From positions 1,426,001 to 1,490,000 of the forward strand of contig NZ_CP126095.1 in the NCBI RefSeq assembly GCF_030123105.1: 64,000 nucleotides of DNA, written 5' to 3'. Source of the DNA: Paenibacillus sp. G2S3. GTDB lineage: Bacteria; Bacillota; Bacilli; Paenibacillales; Paenibacillaceae. A program made the translations under genes and the position numbers. Each line of letters starts with the position of its first letter. Position 1 is the stretch's first letter. Below the pieces are notes generated by a model that was not told the origin of the DNA, made no database searches, and saw only the letters and a program-made list of their open reading frames with translations. Below, piece after piece: positions 53,394-61,357 of the stretch.

Positions 53394-54284
53394 ATGAAAT
53401 CACTGAAGAAAGAATATCCGCTTCATATCATGTTAATACCTGGTGTGATTGTTACACTGATTTATGCCTACGGACCGATGGCCGGCCTGGTTATGGCGTT
53501 TCAACAGTTTGAGCCGTTATCCGGTTTTTTTAAATCCGATTTTGTGGGATTAGATAACTTCCGTTATGTATTTAATTTACCAGATTTCAAGCAAGTACTT
53601 TGGAATACGCTAGTCATAGCTATCATCAAAATGGTATTGTCTCTGCTTGTCCCGCTCATTCTAGCTCTATTATTAAATGAGCTTACTAAGAAATGGTTCG
53701 CAGGCTTTATTCAATCCGCCATTTTCCTCCCGTTCTTCCTTTCATGGACTGTCCTTGGGGGTGTCATTATTGAATTATTCTCTCTCAATGGACCTATTAA
53801 TGGCTTAATTTCCGCTATGGGCTTAGAACCTATCATGTTCATGCTTGATAATGGTTGGTTCAGGGGGATTATCATTGGCTCGGATGTCTGGAAAGGCATG
53901 GGCTACAATATGATCATCATGCTTGCTGCCATCACAGGAATTAATGCGACGCTGTATGAAGCGGCAGAGGTAGATGGTGCAGGGAAATGGAAGCAAATGC
54001 TTAACATTACGCTTCCAGGTATAGCACCGATTATTATTTTACTTAGTGTATTAGGTCTCGGTGGTATTCTTAACGCAGGTTTTGAGCAGATATTGATTAT
54101 GTATAACCCGACTGTATATGCAGGCGCAGATATAATAGATACATTTGTCTATCGATTGGGGATGTTCAGCCAACAATTTGGACCTGCGGCAGCAGTGGGT
54201 CTCTTTAAATCGATAATATCTTTATTTATGGTATCAACAACTTACTATGCAGCTTACAAATTTAACAATTACCGCATATTCTAG
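53394..54284 (+). CDS. ABC sugar transporter permease (LplB-like)
   Basis: 296 residues, six membrane helices, BPD_transp_1 fold. The EAA loop YEAAEVDGAGKWKQMLNITLPGI contacts the ATPase, which is not encoded here and is probably a shared MsmK/MsmX-type protein elsewhere. ATG 53394 chosen since GAGGAGGG lies 5 nt before it; the ATG at 53367 is in the T-run of the hairpin. The next permease follows after 9 nt. Confidence 0.88.
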   Translation: MKSLKKEYPLHIMLIPGVIVTLIYAYGPMAGLVMAFQQFEPLSGFFKSDFVGLDNFRYVFNLPDFKQVLWNTLVIAIIKMVLSLLVPLILALLLNELTKKWFAGFIQSAIFLPFFLSWTVLGGVIIELFSLNGPINGLISAMGLEPIMFMLDNGWFRGIIIGSDVWKGMGYNMIIMLAAITGINATLYEAAEVDGAGKWKQMLNITLPGIAPIIILLSVLGLGGILNAGFEQILIMYNPTVYAGADIIDTFVYRLGMFSQQFGPAAAVGLFKSIISLFMVSTTYYAAYKFNNYRIF

Positions 54285-54293
54285 GAGGTGGAG

Positions 54294-55187
54294 ATGGTGC
54301 TACATAAACAATCATTCAGCAGAAAGTTATTTATCGTGTTCAATACGCTGTTGTTAACTTTCATTACCATACTCGGCATTATCCCATTTGTACACTTACT
54401 CTCCATCTCACTAAGCTCGAATACAGCTGCGATGGCTGGAGAAGTGAAGCTTTGGCCCGTCGGCTTTTCCTGGGATGCTTATGTATATTTAGGAGAAAAG
54501 GTAGAGTTCTTTCGTTCCTTGGGAGTCTCCGTAAAACGAGTAGTGCTCGGTTCAGTAGTTAACTTGTTTCTAGTATTTATTACTGCTTTTCCACTGTCCA
54601 AATCGAATGATCAGTTTAAATTTAGAACCGTATATGTATGGATATTCGCGATTACGATGTTTTTTGGAGGCGGCTTAATTCCGACGTATATCGTAGTGAA
54701 GAATACAGGCTTAATCGATTCCATATGGGCACTTATCTTACCAGGTGCATTGAATGTATGGAATATGGTTCTGATGCTTAACTTCTTCAGATCTATTCCA
54801 AGAGAATTGGATGAAGCGGCTACGATTGATGGTGCCGGACATTGGAGAGTACTTTGGCAAATTTATTTACCGATATCCCTTCCATCCATCGCAACGATTG
54901 GGTTATTCACCATAGTTGGGCATTGGAACGCTTGGTTTGACGGTATCCTTTACCTGAATTCACCTGAGCATTATCCGCTACAGACCTATCTTTCTACCTT
55001 GATTATGTCTATCAATGCCCAGATGTCATCGATGTCCATTGAGCAGCTCAAGGTGATGGAGAACCTGAGTGAGAAGACGATCCGAACGGCGCAAATATTC
55101 ATGGGCGCATTGCCAATTATGGTAGTGTATCCATTCTTACAAAGGTATTTCGTAAAAGGAATGACGGTTGGTAGTGTTAAAGAATAA
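54294..55187 (+). CDS. ABC sugar transporter permease (LplC/YtcP-like)
   Basis: 297 residues, six membrane helices. EAA loop LDEAATIDGAGHWRVLWQIYLPISLPS. ATG 54294 has AGGAGG 5 nt upstream; the GTG at 54288 would be inside that site. Forms a heterodimer with the previous permease. A 52-bp gap precedes the oxidoreductase gene. Confidence 0.88.
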   Translation: MVLHKQSFSRKLFIVFNTLLLTFITILGIIPFVHLLSISLSSNTAAMAGEVKLWPVGFSWDAYVYLGEKVEFFRSLGVSVKRVVLGSVVNLFLVFITAFPLSKSNDQFKFRTVYVWIFAITMFFGGGLIPTYIVVKNTGLIDSIWALILPGALNVWNMVLMLNFFRSIPRELDEAATIDGAGHWRVLWQIYLPISLPSIATIGLFTIVGHWNAWFDGILYLNSPEHYPLQTYLSTLIMSINAQMSSMSIEQLKVMENLSEKTIRTAQIFMGALPIMVVYPFLQRYFVKGMTVGSVKE

Positions 55188-55239
55188 AGAAATAAAGTAC
55201 AGACATAGCATAAAGTCTCATATGAAGGAGCAGATTGCG

Positions 55240-56523
55240 ATGAAGAAAGTTACTGTTGCTTTAATTGGAGCGGGCCTGCGAGGAATTAATTATTCAGAAT
55301 ATGCGATTCAGCACCCCAATGAGCTTCAAGTTGTAGCTGTTGCAGAGCCGAATGCGAAGCGGAGAAATAAATTTAAGGCAAGACATAAGCTGGCTGATGA
55401 TATGTGCTTTACTCATTGGGATGATTTTTTTGCCTCCCCGAAAGTAGCAGATGCGGTATTTATCTGTACCCAAGACAATCAGCATTATGTGCCAACAATG
55501 AAAGCACTGGAGGCAGGGTATCATGTACTATTAGAAAAACCGATGTCCCCTGATGCCAAGGAATGTGTACTTATGGGGGAAATGGCCTCTAAAGTGAATC
55601 GTGTCTTCTCGATATGCCATGTATTGAGATATACCAATTTCTTCTCTACGATCAAGGAACTACTGGAAAGTGGTGCGATCGGAAAATTGATGTCTATTCA
55701 ACATAATGAGAACGTGGGTTACTGGCATCAAGCTCATAGCTTCGTAAGAGGGAATTGGCGCAAAAAGGATGAGTCCAGTCCGATGATTCTCGCTAAGTCC
55801 TGTCATGATCTGGACATTCTTTCCTGGTTGACAGATTCAGAATGTGTTCGAGTGTCTTCCTTCGGCTCACTGTCCCATTTCAAATCTAGTGAAGCACCGG
55901 AAGGAGCCCCGCTACGTTGCACAGATGGATGCCCAGCAGCAGATAAATGTCTCTATTATGCTCCTAATCAATATTTGACGGAGGATACGGATTGGCCTAC
56001 ATCGGCAATTAGCGATGATCCAAGCTATGAAGCCCGACTGAATGCTCTTCAGGAAGGACCTTATGGACGATGTGTCTATCATTGTGATAATGATGTCGTC
56101 GACCATCAAGTGGTAAATCTAGAATTTGCTAATTCCGTAACTATAGCTTTTACAATGAGTGCGTTTACCAAAGATGTAAGTCGTACCCTCAAGCTGATGG
56201 GTACCACGGGGGAAATTCGCGGTGCGATGGAGAAGAATGAAATTGAAGTGATCCATTTTGGCAGTGGTAAGGTAGAGAGAATCTCGTTCGAGAATGCAGG
56301 TGGTCATGTTGGTCATGGCGGCGGCGATATGGGGTTAATCAAAGATTTTGTTAAGCTGGTTCGAGCGGAAGGAAAGATTCAAGGTCTTACATCAGCAAAT
56401 CATTCCGTTCAAAGTCACCTTATGGCTTTTGCAGCGGAGCAATCTCGCATCGAGGGTAACAGTATTGTTCTGAGAGAATTTGCACAAAGTGTCTGTAATG
56501 ATGAAGAGGTGAAGCAACGATGA
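55240..56523 (+). CDS. Gfo/Idh/MocA-family oxidoreductase
   Basis: 427 residues. Rossmann motif VALIGAGLRGINYSEY (about 5-20), then HVLLEKPMSPD, the usual EKP of the family, and a C-terminal beta domain. A cysteine cluster C227, C231, C237 with C278 and C282 (CTDGC, DKC and CVYHC) marks a subfamily and may bind Zn or Fe. Members oxidise sugars with NAD(P); some are NAD-dependent glycosidases (GH109). ATG 55240 follows AAGGAG. It overlaps the DUF4091 gene by 4 bp (ATGA). Confidence 0.85.
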   Translation: MKKVTVALIGAGLRGINYSEYAIQHPNELQVVAVAEPNAKRRNKFKARHKLADDMCFTHWDDFFASPKVADAVFICTQDNQHYVPTMKALEAGYHVLLEKPMSPDAKECVLMGEMASKVNRVFSICHVLRYTNFFSTIKELLESGAIGKLMSIQHNENVGYWHQAHSFVRGNWRKKDESSPMILAKSCHDLDILSWLTDSECVRVSSFGSLSHFKSSEAPEGAPLRCTDGCPAADKCLYYAPNQYLTEDTDWPTSAISDDPSYEARLNALQEGPYGRCVYHCDNDVVDHQVVNLEFANSVTIAFTMSAFTKDVSRTLKLMGTTGEIRGAMEKNEIEVIHFGSGKVERISFENAGGHVGHGGGDMGLIKDFVKLVRAEGKIQGLTSANHSVQSHLMAFAAEQSRIEGNSIVLREFAQSVCNDEEVKQR

Positions 56524-58181
56524 ATGCTCCGCAGCCATTTCAGACGATGTTATTAAGTTCGTTGGTTAAGGTATTTGCTGATGAAGTACCGAATCATGAA
56601 CCCTATCACAGTGCAACCGCACTTGTCGGGGAAACATTTTCGTTCCAAGTCGCTTATACCTCAGATACACTTTTAAAGAATATTGAAGTAGAGATAAAGT
56701 CATCTCTTCCAGATCTAATATGTATAAGATCCGTTGGACTTGTTCCCTCAGAAATGCCTTGTTTCAAAAATCATGATGACGATGTGCTAAGAACTACGCC
56801 GGGATTATATCCAGATCCATTGTATACGCTGGATCAACAATCTATTTCATCGATCCCGGGACAATGGCGATCTTTATGGGTGGCGATAACCTTGGATGAA
56901 ACAATGAGTACGGGGCTTCGCTCTATTCAGGTCCTCTTCAAATCATCTGAAGGGCAGATATTAGGTGAATCGGATGTATTCGAGTTAACCATCATCCCTG
57001 CAACACTACCGCCGCAACAGTTAATTCATACGGAATGGTTCCATGTGGATTGTCTTGCTACAAAGTATGGTGTCGAAGTATTTAGTGAAGCGCATTGGGC
57101 CCTTATAGAACGTTATGCAGATACGATGGTTAAGCATGGCATGAACATGATCTTAACTCCGTTGTTTACACCGCCTTTGGATACAGCCATTGGTGGAGTA
57201 CGTCCAACCGTTCAATTGATTTCCGTGACTAAAGCGGGAGATCGTTATGAATTCGGATTTGATCTGCTTACTCGTTGGGTATCGATGTGCCGCCGACTTG
57301 GCTTCAAATACTTTGAGTTCTCTCATTTATTTACTCAATGGGGTGCAAAATGTGCACCAAAAATAATGGTAACCATTCAAGGTGAAGATCAGCAACTATT
57401 CGGTTGGGATACGGACGCATCCTCAGCGGAATACCGTAGTTTCTTGGATCAATTTTTACCTTGCTTAGATCAATATTTGAAAGAGCAGGGAATAGACCAG
57501 CAAAGCTGGTTCCATATTTCAGATGAACCAGGAGAGGAACATTTGGAATCGTACCGAGCTGCAAGTGAGATCATTTATAAACATTTATCAAGTTATCCGA
57601 TCATGGACGCTTTGTCCGAATTGAAGTTGTATGAACAGGGCCTGGTGAAAAGGCCGATTCCTGCGAATACGCATATTGAACCGTTCTTAGAACATCAGGT
57701 TCCAGACCTTTGGACGTACTATTGCTGCGCTCAAGGTGAACAAGTATCCAACCGGTTTTTCAACATGCCGTCTGCTAGAAATCGTATAATCGGGTTTCAA
57801 TTATATAAATTCGGATTACAGGGCTTCTTGCATTGGGGTTATAACTTCTGGTACTCGCAATATTCATTGAATCAGCAGCTGGACCCTTATCGTACGACTG
57901 ACGCTGAGCATGCATTTCCCTCAGGAGATGCCTACTTGGTCTATCCGGGAGAAGAAGGCCCGATTGAATCCATTCGACTGGAAGTTCTATATGAAGGGTT
58001 GCAGGATTTGCGCGCACTAGAATTACTTGAGCAGAAAATTGGCAGGAAAGCAACGATAGCCATTATGGAAGAGGGTCTGAGTACATCGTTGACCTTCTCT
58101 GTATACCCGAGGGATCATGGAACATGGCTCTTAGAGGCAAGAGAGCGGATCAATCAAGCGATAGCAAGTTATTCTACTTAA
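56520..58181 (+). CDS. DUF4091 protein, GH123-like glycosidase
   Basis: 553 residues. N-terminal beta-sandwich (about 1-165) and a TIM-barrel with W-x-H-I-S-D335-E336-P, the paired Asp-Glu that act in GH123-type N-acetyl-beta-galactosaminidases by substrate-assisted catalysis. A tail FxxYKFGLQGFLHWGYNFW matches the DUF4091 family. No signal peptide: the sugar is cut inside the cell after import. Starts in ATGA overlap with the oxidoreductase stop. The GalNAc specificity is a guess from family and context. Confidence 0.8.
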   Translation: MNAPQPFQTMLLSSLVKVFADEVPNHEPYHSATALVGETFSFQVAYTSDTLLKNIEVEIKSSLPDLICIRSVGLVPSEMPCFKNHDDDVLRTTPGLYPDPLYTLDQQSISSIPGQWRSLWVAITLDETMSTGLRSIQVLFKSSEGQILGESDVFELTIIPATLPPQQLIHTEWFHVDCLATKYGVEVFSEAHWALIERYADTMVKHGMNMILTPLFTPPLDTAIGGVRPTVQLISVTKAGDRYEFGFDLLTRWVSMCRRLGFKYFEFSHLFTQWGAKCAPKIMVTIQGEDQQLFGWDTDASSAEYRSFLDQFLPCLDQYLKEQGIDQQSWFHISDEPGEEHLESYRAASEIIYKHLSSYPIMDALSELKLYEQGLVKRPIPANTHIEPFLEHQVPDLWTYYCCAQGEQVSNRFFNMPSARNRIIGFQLYKFGLQGFLHWGYNFWYSQYSLNQQLDPYRTTDAEHAFPSGDAYLVYPGEEGPIESIRLEVLYEGLQDLRALELLEQKIGRKATIAIMEEGLSTSLTFSVYPRDHGTWLLEARERINQAIASYST

Positions 58182-58211
58182 GTGATCATACCATTACGAG
58201 GTGTTGAGAAT

Positions 58212-59960
58212 ATGGCAACTTTTCATTATTCAGGATCTTCCTTTTATTATAACGATCAGGCGATACGGCTTATCTCAGGAGCCATCCATTATTTTCGGAC
58301 TCTGCCGGAACATTGGGAAGACCGTCTTATCAAATTAAAAGCTTGCGGCTTCAATACGGTTGAAACCTATGTGGCATGGAATTTACACGAGCCAAAGAAA
58401 GGCCAACTTCATTTTGAAGGTATGGCAGATGTAGTCCGGTTTATTGAATTGGCAGGAGATTTGGGTCTGCATGTCATCGTTCGTCCCGCACCTTATATTT
58501 GTGCAGAATGGGAATTTGGTGGATTGCCATCCTGGTTGCTAGCTGATTCGGATATGCGTCTGCGATGCTACCATAAGCCATTTCTAGATCATGTAGATGC
58601 GTATTATGATGTATTGCTCCCCAAATTACAACCACTGTTATGTACAAATGGTGGCCCGATCATTGCTATGCAGATTGAGAATGAGTACGGAAGTTACGGC
58701 AATGACAAGCGCTATTTGACTCATTTAAAAGACAGCATGATTTCCCGTGGGATAGATGTACTACTATTCACTTCCGATGGACCTGAAGACGCGATGTTAC
58801 AGGGAGGTATGGTCCCAGGTGTGCTGGAGACGGTGAACTTCGGATCACGTCCAGTAGAAGCATTCAACAAGCTCCGTGAATACCAACCAGAGGCTCCAAT
58901 CATGTGTATGGAATACTGGAACGGTTGGTTTGATCATTGGCGTGAGGAGCATCATACACGTCCGGCTGAGGATGTAGCGAAGGTATTGGATGAGATCCTT
59001 AGTTTAGGCGCATCCGTTAATTTTTATATGTTCCATGGCGGAACTAACTTTGGGTTCTACAACGGAGCGAATGGACATACGTTTGACAGCTATGAACCAA
59101 CAATTACTAGTTATGACTATGATTCCTTACTGAGTGAATCCGGTGAGCCGACAGCTAAATATTATGCAGTTCGTGAAGTGATCTCCAAATATGTAGATCT
59201 TGGACCCATTGAGTTGCCAGCTCCTGTTGCTAAGAGAGCATATGGAAGAGTAGAGATGAAGGAGCAAACTTCACTTACCGCAAACTTGAATCGCATTTCT
59301 ACACCCATTCACTCTGCATACCCTGAGCCGATGGAGAAATTGGGACAGGATTATGGCTTTATTCATTATAGTACGTTCCTTACAGGACCTCGTCCCAAAG
59401 ATGAGCTCTTCATCCAGGATTTACATGATCGTGCATTAGTCTTTCTGAATGGAGAGCTCACTGCAACCTTAGATCGTGTAGAGCCAGAGGTGAAATTAGA
59501 GTTCGAGGTTCCGGCCGAAGGGCTGCAGGTTAGTATACTTGTGGAGAATTTAGGACGCGTCAACTATGGTCCTTTTATGAGAGATTGTAAAGGGATTACC
59601 GAAGGGGTACGTTATGGACGGCAGTTTCTGTCGGAATGGACGACTTATTCGTTGCCATTAACGGATTTATCTGGTCTGCAGTTTGAAGGTCTATTCAGGC
59701 AAGTGGAACCTTGCTTCTTCCGCAGCACCTTGGTTGTGGATGAACCTTGTGATACGTTCTTGAGCATGGAAGGATGGACTAAAGGCGTCGTGTTCATTAA
59801 TGGGTTCAACCTTGGACGCTATTGGAATATCGGACCACAGAAAACAATGTATGTGCCAGGTCCTCTATTGAAACAAGGCGATAATGAGATTGTCATCTTT
59901 GAATTGCACAGCACTTCAGATACCGCTGTTACCTTCGTAGATCAACCGGAATTAGGATAA
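58212..59960 (+). CDS. Beta-galactosidase, GH35
   Basis: 582 residues. GH35 TIM barrel with acid/base Glu in IAMQIENEYGSYG (E158 with this start) and nucleophile Glu in MCMEYWNGWFDHW (E234); C-terminal jelly-roll domains follow. No signal peptide, so it cleaves terminal beta-linked galactose from imported oligosaccharides. ATG 58212 follows GAGGTG 8 nt upstream; the longer frame to 58182 would start right on the previous stop. Last gene of the operon. Confidence 0.92.
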   Translation: MATFHYSGSSFYYNDQAIRLISGAIHYFRTLPEHWEDRLIKLKACGFNTVETYVAWNLHEPKKGQLHFEGMADVVRFIELAGDLGLHVIVRPAPYICAEWEFGGLPSWLLADSDMRLRCYHKPFLDHVDAYYDVLLPKLQPLLCTNGGPIIAMQIENEYGSYGNDKRYLTHLKDSMISRGIDVLLFTSDGPEDAMLQGGMVPGVLETVNFGSRPVEAFNKLREYQPEAPIMCMEYWNGWFDHWREEHHTRPAEDVAKVLDEILSLGASVNFYMFHGGTNFGFYNGANGHTFDSYEPTITSYDYDSLLSESGEPTAKYYAVREVISKYVDLGPIELPAPVAKRAYGRVEMKEQTSLTANLNRISTPIHSAYPEPMEKLGQDYGFIHYSTFLTGPRPKDELFIQDLHDRALVFLNGELTATLDRVEPEVKLEFEVPAEGLQVSILVENLGRVNYGPFMRDCKGITEGVRYGRQFLSEWTTYSLPLTDLSGLQFEGLFRQVEPCFFRSTLVVDEPCDTFLSMEGWTKGVVFINGFNLGRYWNIGPQKTMYVPGPLLKQGDNEIVIFELHSTSDTAVTFVDQPELG

Positions 59961-60113
59961 TAGGGCATAGCTCCGCCAACAATATGTTAGAATTGCGGCT
60001 TATTGAACAATGTCTGAATTTGCTTCGGACAAGTTTGTTCGATCTTGCGTGATTCGCTAGCTTCGTTTAACTAGCTGTTTCAAACACAGCAATTTAATAT
60101 ATCTTAACAACAA

Positions 60114-60141
60114 AGACACCCGAATAAATCCGGGTGTCTTT
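60114..60141. terminator. Convergent terminator
   Basis: An AAAGACACCCG/CGGGTGTCTTT stem lies between the GH35 gene (plus) and the response regulator gene (minus); each side has T- or A-rich flanks. Confidence 0.8.
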
Positions 60142-60153
60142 GATAAATAGAAA

Positions 60154-61308
60154 TTATTTCTTGCTGCGTATTCTAAGGTTATGTAGTTCCCATTGTTCAT
60201 ACCAATCTTGAACAACGGCAGGAAGACCGATACTAAGATCGCCTTTCAATAATTCCGTCAGATTCTTGTATTGTTCTTCCACAGCGGAACGTTCCCCAAT
60301 ACTGTCGTAGACCTTCATTAATCCTAAATGCCCTTGTTCAAAATAAGGCTGTAGCTGCACTACCTTTTGATACACGGTGACAGCTTCGGGAACTTTGTTG
60401 CTGTCGATATAGAATTGGGCCATTCCCATAGCGTGGTGTAGCCAAATAGTGCGCAGACGTTGTCGTTCGCCCTCTGCCCATAAATAATCGTAATCTCCAT
60501 AATAATCTCCTGAATAAAGATCAAATAAGCTTTGATGTTCTGCACAATTGTCCTCTCCGATGGATTCGAGTGCAAGAATGTTGTGCTCCCACTGTGCTGC
60601 ATCGATTAGAAGCGATCCGGTCTCAAGTGTATACCCTTCACCACCACTGACGTTGCTGATATGCAGATCCACCTCACTCTGCTTTAAACATTGTCGTACT
60701 TGATAAATGGTTGTGTAGAGATGGGTAGAAGCCTTTTTAAGATTGAAGTCTGGCCACAGTAGGTCAATTAGGGTGTCTTTACTGACCAATCGGTTGCGAT
60801 TATGAAGCAAGAAAGCAAATAATTCTTGTGCCTTAGAGGTTCTCCAACGGAGAGTGTTCAGAGGCTGTCCTCCTCGTTCAAAACGCAGCGATTGAAAACA
60901 ACGAATCGTTAGTTCATGTTCTACCTCTGTGCTTTTTGGTGAAAACCTAAGTCTGTCCTCCAAGCGTTGTATTGTTTTAAGCAACCGGTCATGTCGCACG
61001 GGCTTTAAAATATAATCAATCGCATTTAACTCAAAGGCTTCCACTGCATATTGGTTATACGCGGTCACGAAAACGATATTTGCGTTTGGACAGACCTCTT
61101 GCAGAATTGCGGCAGCCTGAAGTCCGCTCACTTCAGGCATTTCAATATCAATAAAAATAACGTCAGGCTCCAATGCCGGAGCTTCTTGTAGGGCTTGGAC
61201 AGGATCTGTATAAGACGCGATGATATGAACATCTTCCATTTCTTTTAACATGAATTCTAACTTTACGAGAGCAAGTCGTTCATCATCCACCAATACTGCT
61301 TGAATCAT
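60154..61308 (-). CDS. Response regulator with BTAD/SARP-type C-terminus
   Basis: 384 residues. Receiver domain (about 1-115) with VDDERLA and phospho-Asp in FIDIEMPEVSG (about 54), an OmpR/SARP-like winged helix (about 150-215, LRWRTSKAQELFAFLLHNRNRLVSKDTLIDLLWP) and a bacterial transcriptional-activator helical domain (about 230-370). ATG 61308 chosen with GGTGA upstream. Downstream of and codirectional with the hybrid kinase; the two form a pair. Targets unknown. Confidence 0.88.
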   Translation of the reverse strand: MIQAVLVDDERLALVKLEFMLKEMEDVHIIASYTDPVQALQEAPALEPDVIFIDIEMPEVSGLQAAAILQEVCPNANIVFVTAYNQYAVEAFELNAIDYILKPVRHDRLLKTIQRLEDRLRFSPKSTEVEHELTIRCFQSLRFERGGQPLNTLRWRTSKAQELFAFLLHNRNRLVSKDTLIDLLWPDFNLKKASTHLYTTIYQVRQCLKQSEVDLHISNVSGGEGYTLETGSLLIDAAQWEHNILALESIGEDNCAEHQSLFDLYSGDYYGDYDYLWAEGERQRLRTIWLHHAMGMAQFYIDSNKVPEAVTVYQKVVQLQPYFEQGHLGLMKVYDSIGERSAVEEQYKNLTELLKGDLSIGLPAVVQDWYEQWELHNLRIRSKK

Positions 61309-61357
61309 TGTTATTTCACCACGCAATATAGTATTTTTAGCAAAAAACTATAAACTC

